A stretch of 24,113 bases of DNA from NCBI GenBank assembly GCA_036379355.1, contig DASVGV010000024.1, positions 1-24,113 of the forward strand, given 5' to 3'. Below the pieces are notes generated by a model. The model had not been told where the DNA came from, made no database searches, and worked only from the letters and a program-made list of their open reading frames with translations. Source of the stretch: CAJCIY01 sp036379355. GTDB taxonomy: Bacteria > Actinomycetota > Actinomycetes > Mycobacteriales > CAJCIY01. The position numbers and the translations under genes were made by a program. Of this stretch, positions 15,371 through 22,867 are shown in pieces (positions within the stretch are counted from its first letter, which is position 1; every line of letters starts with the position of its first letter).

Positions 15371-16440
15371 CTCGTGGCATCGCAGTACGGCTGCTGGCGC
15401 TCGTCGTCGCCTTCGCCCTCGGCCTCTACTACATCGTGTTCCACGCGCTCGACGTGAGCGCCGGCCCCCAGCCGTACAGCGTCACGGTGACGCTGCCGTC
15501 GGCCGGCGGTCTGTACGAGCATGCGAGCGTCACCTACCGCGGCGTGCTCGTGGGGACGGTCCGCTCGGTGCGGCTGACGGCGAGCGGTGTCGTGGTCACG
15601 GCCGCCGTCAAGCACCGCTTCCGGATCCCGCAGGACGTGACGGTCCACGTGCACGACCTGTCCGCAGCGGGCGAGGAGTACCTCGACTTCGTCCCGACGG
15701 CGGCCACCGGTCCGTACCTGCACGCCGGCAGCGTCGTGACCGGCACCGCCTCGTCGATCCCGACCCAGGTCGGCACCCTGCTCGAGGATGTGGGACGGCT
15801 GAGCGCCACCGTCTCGCCGCAGGACCTCTCGACCGTCACGACCGAGCTCGGCACCGGTCTCGGCGGCACCGGCGACGACCTGCAGTCGATCGTGCAGGAC
15901 ACGCTCGCGCTGGTCCACGACCTGGACCCGGTACGGCCCGCGACCATCGACCTGATCGGCACCGGCACCCGGCTGCTTCCGTCCATCGCCGCCAGCGGGC
16001 AGAGCCTTACCGCGTTCGCCACCGGGCTGCAGACCCTGTCGGCCCAGCTGGCGGCGTCGGACGTCGACGTGAGCAAGCTGCTCGCGGAGGGATCCCCGGC
16101 GGCACAGCAGGTGCAGAGCCTGCTGACGAGCACGCAGGCGCAGCTGACCGCCTGGCTGCGCGACTCGGACACGGTCGCAGCACTCGGCGCCGCCCGACAG
16201 CCCGCCTGGAACGCGCTGCTGAGCGTGCTGCCGACGTTCGGGAGCCTGCTCGCCAGCACCGTCAGCGGTGGCCGCCTGCAGACCTTCATCTACATCAACA
16301 ACGACGGCCCGGTGTGCAGCTACGGCGGCACCATCCCGGTGCCCACCGCGGCAACCGGCGCGCCGGACCTCAACCGGCACTGCACCGCGACCGGACCGAA
16401 CCTCGAGCAGCGCGGCGCGCAGAACGCACCTCGACCGTGA
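15367..16440 (+). CDS. mceF: MceF: MCE-domain protein
   Basis: Last of the six Mce subunits, 357 residues: a membrane anchor (about 6-26), an MCE domain (about 36-115) with GLYEHASVTYRGVLVGTV and VHVHDLSAAGEEYLDFVP, and a helical body. The C-terminus has NDGPVCSYGGTIPVP and DLNRHC, the Cys-containing tail characteristic of MceF. It starts at ATG 15367 with a 4-base overlap. The stop codon overlaps an in-frame GTG (16437) of the next gene, but that gene more likely uses a stronger downstream ATG. It completes an intact A-F set with no frameshift. Confidence 0.88.
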   Translation: MTRGIAVRLLALVVAFALGLYYIVFHALDVSAGPQPYSVTVTLPSAGGLYEHASVTYRGVLVGTVRSVRLTASGVVVTAAVKHRFRIPQDVTVHVHDLSAAGEEYLDFVPTAATGPYLHAGSVVTGTASSIPTQVGTLLEDVGRLSATVSPQDLSTVTTELGTGLGGTGDDLQSIVQDTLALVHDLDPVRPATIDLIGTGTRLLPSIAASGQSLTAFATGLQTLSAQLAASDVDVSKLLAEGSPAAQQVQSLLTSTQAQLTAWLRDSDTVAALGAARQPAWNALLSVLPTFGSLLASTVSGGRLQTFIYINNDGPVCSYGGTIPVPTAATGAPDLNRHCTATGPNLEQRGAQNAPRP

Positions 16441-16481
16441 CCCGCTCGTTGAGCACCGACGAACGACCCGGAGGAGACCCG

Positions 16482-17156
16482 ATGCCCCAGGCGACCGACG
16501 AGACCGACGACACCGCCGCGACGACCGCGGACCGGCCGACGGCGGCCGACGCCTTCCGCGACCTGATCCACCGCGCCCAGCAGACCGACGCCGAGACGGC
16601 CGAGGCCGAGGCCCCGCCGGTCGACGCCGAGCCGAGCCCGGCCACCGCGGCGCCACCGCGCGTCTCCCCGCGGCGCCGGGTCCTGCGAGCCGCTCTGGCG
16701 GGAGCCACCGCCCTCGCGCTGGTCGCGGCCGTCGTGCTCGCCGTCCTGTACGGCCTCGCGGACGCCCATCACCGTGCCGTCACCTCCGCGGAACGCGCGG
16801 CGACCGTGGCGGCCCGGCAGGACGCCGTCTTCATCAGCTCGTACGACTACCGGTCGCTGGACCAGGCGTTCGGCCGCGTCACCGCCAACGCGACGGGGTC
16901 GTTCAAGGACGACTTCGCCAAGACCAGCAAGGCGCTCGAGCCGACCATCACCTCCGCCAAGGCCGTGGCGACCGGCACCGTCCAGGACATCGCCGTGCAG
17001 AGCGGCGGCACGTCCTCGGTGGTGCTGCTGGCGTTCGTCGACCAGAAGCTCACCACCGGCGCGAGCACCACCCCTCAGGTCGTCACGAACCGGCTCGTCA
17101 TCACCATGACCAAAGAGCACGGCCGCTGGCTGATGAGCAACGTCGTCACCGTCTGA
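16482..17156 (+). CDS. Mce-associated membrane protein (Mam)
   Basis: A 224-residue accessory protein of the Mce system. Residues 1-60 are acidic and rich in Thr, Ala and Pro, an unstructured cytoplasmic tail. A basic patch (SPRRRVLR) precedes a transmembrane helix at about 68-91. The remaining 130 residues form an alpha+beta domain of the SnoaL/NTF2-like kind seen in Mam proteins (SSYDYRSLDQAFGRVTANATGSF near 119-141; GRWLMSNVVTV at the end). Mam proteins are thought to stabilise Mce complexes; this role is from family knowledge. ATG 16482 is preferred because GGAGGAG lies at 16470-16476, five bases upstream. GTG 16437, overlapping the mceF stop, is the alternative. Many mce loci have two or more mam genes; here only one is found. 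Confidence 0.83.
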   Translation: MPQATDETDDTAATTADRPTAADAFRDLIHRAQQTDAETAEAEAPPVDAEPSPATAAPPRVSPRRRVLRAALAGATALALVAAVVLAVLYGLADAHHRAVTSAERAATVAARQDAVFISSYDYRSLDQAFGRVTANATGSFKDDFAKTSKALEPTITSAKAVATGTVQDIAVQSGGTSSVVLLAFVDQKLTTGASTTPQVVTNRLVITMTKEHGRWLMSNVVTV

Positions 17157-17172
17157 CGATCGGCGCACCCGC

Positions 17173-18177
17173 TCAGGTGGGCAGCGGGCCGGGCACCTCG
17201 GTGTCGGGGAAGTACGTCCGGTGCCGCGCGCCCGTCACCTCGTAGATCGCCGTTCCCTCGCGGCCATCCCCGGTGCGGACGCGCATGAGCGAGAGCCCCC
17301 CGCGGTGGTACGGCTCGTACGGGCGCGCGAAGGTGCCATCCGCCTCGACCTCCACCGTCCGCCCGTCCGCCAGCTCGAACCGGGCGTGGCCGGCGAGGCC
17401 GGCCACCGCCTCGCCACCCTGGCCGTACGAGGCCGGCGCGCCGTCGGCGCCCAGCCAGCGCAGGTCGTGCCGGAACCCGGTCAGCGGCACCGGCTCGCTG
17501 CCGTCGGCTCCGGCCCAGCAGCCGTCCGTGTAGACGTGCGCGCCGTTCTCGAGCTCCCAGTGCCACACACCGAGGAACCCGTCCTCGAGCTGGATCTGGA
17601 GCCACATCCACAGCGGGCACCGGCCGTGGTCGCGCACCCCCCACGAGTGGTCGCGCTGGCCCACCCAGCCGTCCACCTCGACGGTCCGGCCGTTGACCGT
17701 GTACGTGCCGGAGTAGACGCCGGACTGGAGCAGGTGGCGCTGGTCCCAGATCAGCTCGTCGCCGGCGTACATGGTCCCCCGGCGCAGCCCGTAGGCGGCC
17801 GTCCGGGCCCGGAAGGTCAGGTCGACGCCGATCACCGAGTCGTCGGGGTCGGCCCAGAGATGCAGCTCGCGCAGCGGCTCCACGACGTCGATCCGCGCGC
17901 CCGGCATCGCGGTGGTGTGCGGATCGCCGTCGTACGCGCGCTCGTGGCCGCCGATCAGCTGCTCCCCCGCGACCCGGCCCATCTGCAGGGCGTCCATCCG
18001 CTCGCGCGCGGGGTAGCGCGCCATCGTGACGAAGACGGCGTCACCCTCGCCGGACGGGTCGTGGACGTCGAAGAAGTAGCTCTCCCGCCAGTGCGGGTGC
18101 GGGCGGTCGACGGCGCCGATCGGCTCGGGCACCTGGTGCACGAAGTACTCGTCCCACGGGGTGAGGTCGCTGGCCAC
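17173..18177 (-). CDS. CrtC/AttH lipocalin-like protein (DUF7064/DUF7065 type)
   Basis: A 334-residue protein with no signal peptide or membrane helix, made mostly of beta strands. The clearest motif is VDGWVGQRDHSWGVRDHGR (168-186), the RDHSWG signature of the double-lipocalin fold shared by carotenoid hydratase CrtC, AttH and tocopherol-cyclase-like proteins. Trp-rich strands (WMWLQIQLEDGFLGVWHWEL) follow. The family probably binds or modifies a lipid or isoprenoid; the reaction is unknown. The start is GTG 18177, with weak upstream AGG. It lies 36 bases downstream of clc on the same strand and 16 bases from the convergent mam stop. Its placement beside an Mce importer fits a lipid-related role, but this is circumstantial. 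Confidence 0.65.
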   Translation of the reverse strand: MASDLTPWDEYFVHQVPEPIGAVDRPHPHWRESYFFDVHDPSGEGDAVFVTMARYPARERMDALQMGRVAGEQLIGGHERAYDGDPHTTAMPGARIDVVEPLRELHLWADPDDSVIGVDLTFRARTAAYGLRRGTMYAGDELIWDQRHLLQSGVYSGTYTVNGRTVEVDGWVGQRDHSWGVRDHGRCPLWMWLQIQLEDGFLGVWHWELENGAHVYTDGCWAGADGSEPVPLTGFRHDLRWLGADGAPASYGQGGEAVAGLAGHARFELADGRTVEVEADGTFARPYEPYHRGGLSLMRVRTGDGREGTAIYEVTGARHRTYFPDTEVPGPLPT

Positions 18178-18213
18178 CGGCCCAGCCTGCCCTATCGGCT
18201 CGGACCGGCTCGC

Positions 18214-20208
18214 TCAGGGCTGCCGGTCGTCGGCGTCGCCCACGACGTCCTCGACCCGGGCGATCTCGGTCGCGACCGGCTTGGGCTCGACCGGGCCGAC
18301 GGGCTCGGCCCGGCGGAAGCTCGGCGGCAGCAACCACCGCGGCCGGACCACGCGCAGCCGGATGACCCGCTCGGGGTCACGGGCCTCCTGCAGGTCCTTG
18401 AGGCGGCCGGCCAGCAGCATCGTCAGCGAGACCATGCCGATGATGCGGCTGGGGTCGTCGCGGGCCACCACGGGCATCCGGTCGATCTCGTTGCCGGCCA
18501 TCCGTACGGCGACCTCGCGCAACGTCTCGTCCGGGTTCGCGACGATCGGCTCGGCGATCCGCAGGTCGCCGACGTGGGTGTCGCCGGACTCGGCATAGAC
18601 GGCGGACTCCAGCTGGGTACGCGTGACGACGCCGAGCAGGCGGTCGCCGTCGCCCACGATCGGGTACAGCATCTGCCGGCGGAAGCTCACCGTGGCCGGG
18701 TTCCGGTCGGAGATCGTGCGCAGCGCCTCGGCGGCGGACAGATCGGACTCGAAGGTGAGCAGGTCGGTCTCCATCACCTCGCCGACGAACAGGATCTCCA
18801 GCGGGTCGACGTCGTACTCGCGGGTCAGGTGGTAGCCGTGCCGGGCGATCTTCTCGGTGAGCACCGAGCGCTTGAGGATCAGGACCGAGACCGCGAACGC
18901 CGCGGATGCTCCGATGATGAGCGGCAGGACGGCGTCGAACCGGTGGGTGAGCTCCAGGGAGAAGATCACGCCGGTGAACGGCGAGCGCATGACGCCACCG
19001 AGCACGCCCGCGAGCGCGACCAGGGACCAGAAGCCCGGGGCGACGCCCGGGAAGATGTAGGCAGCGAGTGCGCCGAGCGCGCCACCGATCATGAACATCG
19101 GCGCGAGAATGCCGCCGGAGGTTCCCGACCCCAGCGACAGCGCCCAGATCGCGGTCTTCACGATCAGGATGCCGATGACCAGCTTGAGGCCGATCGAGCC
19201 GTCCAGCTCGGCGCCGATGATCTGATAGCCGACGCCGAGAGCCTGGGGCACGATCAGGCCCCCGATGCCGATGATCACGCCACCGATGGCCGGCCACCAC
19301 ATCCAGTGCAGCTGCTGACGCCGCCACCGCAGCTTTCCGTAGCCGTCCTCCGCCGCGTAGACCAGGGCGGTGGCGATGACCGCGAGCAGGCCACCGCTGA
19401 CGCCGAGGGCGGCGCAGAGCAGGTAGTCGACGGCGTTCAGGTGCAGCGGGACCAGCGGCACCGCGAACAGGACGTGCCGGCCGAGCAGCGGGTAGCGCAC
19501 CACCGTGGCCATGCTCACCGCGGCGGCGACCGGCACGTAACTGCGCGGCCGCCACTCGAACAGCAGCAGCTCGACGGCGAGCATGAGCGCCGAGAACGGC
19601 GTGTTGAAGGTCGCCGCCATGCCGCCGACGGAGCCGGCGACCAGCAGCGTCTTGCGCTCGTCCGCGGTGAGCCGCAGGAACTGGGCGAACAGCGACCCGA
19701 ACGCGCCGCCCGTCATGATGATCGGTCCCTCCGCGCCGAAGGGGCCACCGGTTCCGATGGTGACCGCCGACGCGACGGGCTTGAGGATCGAGACCCGGGG
19801 GGAGACCTTGCTGCCGCCGAGCAGGATCGACTCGATGGCCTCGGGGATGCCGTGCCCGCGGATCTGCTCCGAGCCGTACCGGGCGAGCACGCCGACGACG
19901 AGCCCGCCCACGACCGGGGCGAACAGGATGACCAGCGGGCTGGAGTGCCCGCCGCTCGGGAGCACCAGCTTGTCGTCGAGCCGCTCGTAGAAGATCGCGT
20001 TGGTGATGAGCCCGATCAGCCGCAGCAACGCCCACGCGACGCAGGCGCTGACCGCGCCGACGGGGATCGCGAGCGCCGTGATCAGCAGCATTCGCGGTTG
20101 CGTGGTGAAGTCGCCGAGACGGGACAGATCCCGCACCGGGGCCGGGGCCGCGCCCGCGGCGCGCGGCAGGGACGACGAGGACACCGGACCGCCACTTCTG
20201 CTCGACAT
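18214..20208 (-). CDS. CLC-type chloride channel/antiporter with C-terminal CBS domains
   Basis: Membrane protein of 664 residues that moves chloride (or similar anions), possibly in exchange for protons. The CLC core (about 40-450) has the three selectivity motifs: GHGIPEAI (118-125), GPFGAEGP (155-162, with gating Glu160) and GGILAP (365-370). The first motif has His where E. coli ClC has Ser107. Glu213 (AVELLLFE) sits near the position of the internal proton-gate Glu. Two CBS-like domains follow (about 476-535 and 548-605), which often bind adenine nucleotides and regulate transport, then a Pro-rich tail. ATG 20208 is chosen over TTG 20220; the RBS is weak. It is divergent from marR across a perfect palindrome, suggesting control by that regulator. 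Confidence 0.88.
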   Translation of the reverse strand: MSSRSGGPVSSSSLPRAAGAAPAPVRDLSRLGDFTTQPRMLLITALAIPVGAVSACVAWALLRLIGLITNAIFYERLDDKLVLPSGGHSSPLVILFAPVVGGLVVGVLARYGSEQIRGHGIPEAIESILLGGSKVSPRVSILKPVASAVTIGTGGPFGAEGPIIMTGGAFGSLFAQFLRLTADERKTLLVAGSVGGMAATFNTPFSALMLAVELLLFEWRPRSYVPVAAAVSMATVVRYPLLGRHVLFAVPLVPLHLNAVDYLLCAALGVSGGLLAVIATALVYAAEDGYGKLRWRRQQLHWMWWPAIGGVIIGIGGLIVPQALGVGYQIIGAELDGSIGLKLVIGILIVKTAIWALSLGSGTSGGILAPMFMIGGALGALAAYIFPGVAPGFWSLVALAGVLGGVMRSPFTGVIFSLELTHRFDAVLPLIIGASAAFAVSVLILKRSVLTEKIARHGYHLTREYDVDPLEILFVGEVMETDLLTFESDLSAAEALRTISDRNPATVSFRRQMLYPIVGDGDRLLGVVTRTQLESAVYAESGDTHVGDLRIAEPIVANPDETLREVAVRMAGNEIDRMPVVARDDPSRIIGMVSLTMLLAGRLKDLQEARDPERVIRLRVVRPRWLLPPSFRRAEPVGPVEPKPVATEIARVEDVVGDADDRQP

Positions 20209-20227
20209 CTGCCCGAGCAAACAGAGC

Positions 20228-20243
20228 CGCGATAAATATCGCG
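20228..20243. promoter_or_regulatory. perfect 16-bp palindrome in clc-marR divergent region
   Basis: CGCGATA-AA-TATCGCG has exact 7-bp arms and stands out as AT-containing in a GC-rich region. It lies 19 bases before the clc ATG and at the -35 distance from a TAGGCT (20255-20260) that could be the marR -10. It is the natural candidate for the MarR operator. Confidence 0.5.
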
Positions 20244-20334
20244 GGACGACGTATTAGGCTACCAGCGAGGAGCAGCCCCGCTCGCCACTCCGCGCCGGAC
20301 GCGGTCACGGACGCGCGGTGGCGAAGGAGGACGG

Positions 20335-20763
20335 GTGCCAGGCCTCTCCGACAACGACTACGCGCTCCTTCTGGGGTTCCGCACGCAGCTGCGGCGGTTC
20401 GACCGCTGGAGCCGGGACCAGGCGGCCGCCGTCGGGCTGACCCAGGCGCAGCACCAGCTCCTTCTCGCGGTGCGCGGTCACGACGGTGGCCGCGGCGACG
20501 GGCGCGGTCCGACCATCGGCGACATCGCCGACTACCTGCTGGTCCGCCACCACTCGGCCGTGGAGCTCGTCGACCGGGTGGTCGAGCTCGGCCTCGTCGC
20601 CCGGGAGGGCGACGCCGACGACCATCGCATGGTCCACGTCGTGCTCACCGAGGAAGGGCAGGCACGCATCAAGTCGCTGACCGCGATCCACCTCGACGAG
20701 CTGCGCCGGCTCGGTCCCTCGCTCGAGGCGCTCGTGGCCGGGCTGCCTGACCCGGTGACCTGA
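20335..20763 (+). CDS. MarR family transcriptional regulator
   Basis: A 142-residue winged-helix regulator. An N-terminal dimerisation helix (about 5-32) is followed by LTQAQHQLLLAV (35-46), the DNA-binding helices PTIGDIADYLLVRHHSAVELVDRVVELGLV (59-88) and the wing DADDHRMVHVVLTEEG (93-108), in which the usual DRR is DDHR. GTG 20335 has a strong AAGGAGG at 20324-20330, four bases upstream. The gene is divergent from clc with a perfect palindrome between them, and convergent with yeiH, whose stop is five bases away. It probably represses itself and/or clc (inference); the ligand is unknown. Confidence 0.88.
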   Translation: MPGLSDNDYALLLGFRTQLRRFDRWSRDQAAAVGLTQAQHQLLLAVRGHDGGRGDGRGPTIGDIADYLLVRHHSAVELVDRVVELGLVAREGDADDHRMVHVVLTEEGQARIKSLTAIHLDELRRLGPSLEALVAGLPDPVT

Positions 20764-20768
20764 GCCGG

Positions 20769-21842
20769 TCAGACCGTTCCGGTGGCGAGCTGCAGTAGCA
20801 GGCTCGTCACCGCAACCGCCGCCCACAAGGCTGCGCCCAGGACCAGCGGGCGCGGACCGGCCGCCCGGAGCCGGTCCGGCCGGGTGCTCAGGCCGATGCC
20901 GCTCAGCGCGACGGTGATGAGGAAGGTGCTCGTCGTGGTGAGCGGGCCGTGCCAGCCGCCGGGCACGAGGCCCGCCGTGTCCACCGCGCTCGCCACGAGG
21001 AACCCGATGAGGAACAGCGGGAACATCCGCCGCCAGGGCAGCCGGCGCAGGCGTGCCGCGGCCGATCCGCCGGACTCGAGGGCCGGCGCGCGCCGGCCGG
21101 CGATCGCGCCCAGCGCCACACAGATCGGGATGATCATCAGGCTGCGGGTGAGCTTCACGACCACGCCGTAGTTGGCCGCCGCCGTGCCGTACGTCGTCGC
21201 CGCCGCGACCACGGACGAGGTGTCGTTGATCGCCGTTCCCGACCACAGCCCGAACGCGTGCTGCGACAGTCCCAGGGCGTGACCGAGCGCGGGGAAGAGC
21301 AGCACGGCCGCCACGTTGAACGTGAAGATCGTCGCGATCGCGTACGAGACCTCCGCGTCCGCGGCGCCGATGACCGCCGTCACCGCCGCGATCGCCGAGG
21401 CACCGCAGATTCCCGTGCCGACGCCGATGAGCGTGCGGGTGTTGCCGCGCACGCGCAGCAGCCGTCCGAGCAGGACCGCCCCGCCGAGCGCCACCGTCAG
21501 GGTTCCGAGCATCACGGGAAGCGACGAGGCACCGGTGTGCGCGACGCGCGTCAGCGACAGGCCCGTCCCCAGCAGCACGATCGACAGCTGCAGGACCGCC
21601 CGGCCGGCCACCGCCGCGCCCGGGTCGAGGACCGCCGCCCGGTCGGCGACGGCGCGGCGCACGGCGACGGCGGTCAGGACCCCGAGCACGATCCCGAACA
21701 CGGGCCCGCCGACGATCGGCAGCAGGTGGCCGAACCCGGTCGCGACCGCGGCGATCGCCACGGCCACGGCGAGGCCGGGCAGCACCGGCCGCCAGCGCGT
21801 CAGGACCGCGGGCGCGGGGCGGGCGGCGAGGTCGGCGGTCAC
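20769..21842 (-). CDS. yeiH: YeiH family putative sulfate exporter (UPF0324)
   Basis: Integral membrane protein, 357 residues with about nine or ten hydrophobic helices. Family signatures are ILLGTGLSL-like LLGTGLSLTRV (90-100), GVGTGICGASAIAAV (140-154) and LWSGTAINDTSSVVAAA (199-215), all typical of YeiH/PSE transporters. The function of the family is not well established; it is annotated as sulfate/sulfite export by association with sulfur metabolism and LysR regulators of the CysB/CbbR type. The start is GTG 21842, with GGGG shortly upstream. The gene is divergent from a LysR gene, matching the yeiH-yeiE arrangement of enterobacteria. Confidence 0.88.
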   Translation of the reverse strand: MTADLAARPAPAVLTRWRPVLPGLAVAVAIAAVATGFGHLLPIVGGPVFGIVLGVLTAVAVRRAVADRAAVLDPGAAVAGRAVLQLSIVLLGTGLSLTRVAHTGASSLPVMLGTLTVALGGAVLLGRLLRVRGNTRTLIGVGTGICGASAIAAVTAVIGAADAEVSYAIATIFTFNVAAVLLFPALGHALGLSQHAFGLWSGTAINDTSSVVAAATTYGTAAANYGVVVKLTRSLMIIPICVALGAIAGRRAPALESGGSAAARLRRLPWRRMFPLFLIGFLVASAVDTAGLVPGGWHGPLTTTSTFLITVALSGIGLSTRPDRLRAAGPRPLVLGAALWAAVAVTSLLLQLATGTV

Positions 21843-21892
21843 GGCCCCTACGCTGGCCGACCGGCCGGCCCGCCGCTAGAGGCAGATCCGGG

Positions 21893-21915
21893 ATGAGGTC
21901 ATAAGGTTCGCTCAT
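21893..21915. promoter_or_regulatory. inverted repeat ATGAG-N13-CTCAT at the lysR start
   Basis: The 5-bp arms (21893-21897 and 21911-21915) overlap the lysR ATG and contain a TCA...TGA / T-N11-A-like pattern usual for LysR sites. It could mediate autorepression within the 71-base divergent region shared with yeiH. Short arms make chance possible. Confidence 0.3.
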
Positions 21916-22867
21916 GCCCCTGCCGCGGCACGTGCCCGAGCTCGCGACGCTCGACCTGCTGGTGAGCGTCGCCACCACCGGCAGCCTCGGCCGGGCGGCG
22001 GTGCTGCACGGCATCACCCAGCCCGCCGCCAGCCAGCGCCTCCAGACGCTCGAGCGCCGGGTCGGTCTGCCGCTGCTCGTCCGGACACCGGCCGGGTCGC
22101 ACCTCACGCCCGCAGGCGAGAGCGTCGTCGAATGGGCCCGGCCGGTGCTCGAGGCGGCCGAGCAGCTGGCGACCGGCGTCGACGCGCTGCGCGGCAGCCA
22201 GAGCGACCGCGTCCTGGTCGCCGCCTCGCTCACGATCGCCGACGAGCTGTTCCCGCGCTGGCTGGCCGCGCTGCAACAGCAAGACGCCGGCGCGGTCGTC
22301 TCGCTGCGGGTGGCGAACTCGGCAACCGTGGTCGAGCTGGTCCGTGCCGGAACCGTCGCGGTCGGCTTCGTCGAGGGGCCGTCGGCGCCCGCGGACCTGC
22401 GAGCCCGCACCGTCGGCCACGACGAGCTGGTGGTGGTGGTCCGCCGCGGCCACCCGTGGGCGGCCCGGCGCCGGCCGTTGCCGGCCGCGACGCTCGCCGC
22501 CGCCCGGCTGGCGGTCCGCGAGCCCGGGTCGGGCACCCGGGAGGCGTTCGAGCAAGCGCTGGCCGCCTGCGGTCTCGAGGTTCACGCCGGGCTGGAGCTC
22601 GGGTCCACCGCGGCGCTCAAGGCCGTCGCGGTCGCCGGCGAGGAGCCGGCCGTCCTCAGCCGGCTGTCGGTCGCCCCCGAGCTCGCCGACGGGCGGCTGG
22701 CCGCCGTCGCCGTCGACGGGGTCGACCTGCGCCGCACGCTGCGGGCGGTCTGGTCGCGCGACCATCCGCCCGCCGGCAACGCGGCCGCACTCGTCGCCGT
22801 CGCGGCCCGCGCGGGCGTGCCCGGCGGGCAGGCGGGTAGGCGATCGACATGGACACGTTCACGCTGA
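21914..22867 (+). CDS. LysR family transcriptional regulator
   Basis: A 317-residue LysR-type regulator. The N-terminal winged HTH (about 10-70) reads TTGSLGRAAVLHGITQPAASQRLQTLERRVGLPLLVR (21-57), with STAGITQPAASQ-type recognition residues and the HLTPAGE end. The linker helix (to about 92) is followed by a two-lobed effector domain (about 95-300). ATG 21914 has a weak AAGG seven bases upstream. It is divergent from yeiH and probably regulates it (YeiE-like inference). Its last 19 bases overlap the start of the following gene in another frame, so its final residues (RRSTWTRSR) may be incidental. Confidence 0.9.
   Translation: MPLPRHVPELATLDLLVSVATTGSLGRAAVLHGITQPAASQRLQTLERRVGLPLLVRTPAGSHLTPAGESVVEWARPVLEAAEQLATGVDALRGSQSDRVLVAASLTIADELFPRWLAALQQQDAGAVVSLRVANSATVVELVRAGTVAVGFVEGPSAPADLRARTVGHDELVVVVRRGHPWAARRRPLPAATLAAARLAVREPGSGTREAFEQALAACGLEVHAGLELGSTAALKAVAVAGEEPAVLSRLSVAPELADGRLAAVAVDGVDLRRTLRAVWSRDHPPAGNAAALVAVAARAGVPGGQAGRRSTWTRSR

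Noticed and set aside
16437..16481. GTG start of the mam gene overlapping the mceF stop
   Set aside because: It would continue the overlap pattern, but the ATG at 16482 has a far stronger Shine-Dalgarno and the extra residues look non-conserved. It is kept only as an alternative.
17221..20235. A 1004-codon plus-strand open frame
   Set aside because: It is antisense to the clc and lipocalin-like genes, rich in Asp/Gly/Arg/His/Gln with no domain pattern, and crosses the boundary between two real genes. It is a GC-bias shadow.
20764..20785. Terminator hairpin between marR and yeiH
   Set aside because: CGGTCAGACCG has a one-base centre, too tight for an RNA loop, and there is no T-run.
21858..21876. 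GGCCGGCC-type palindromes in the yeiH-lysR region
   Set aside because: Such GC-only palindromes are expected by chance at this base composition.
20305..22536. A 743-codon minus-strand open frame
   Set aside because: It is antisense to lysR and marR and in a different frame from yeiH; it is low-complexity Arg/Gly/Pro/Ala sequence without motifs.
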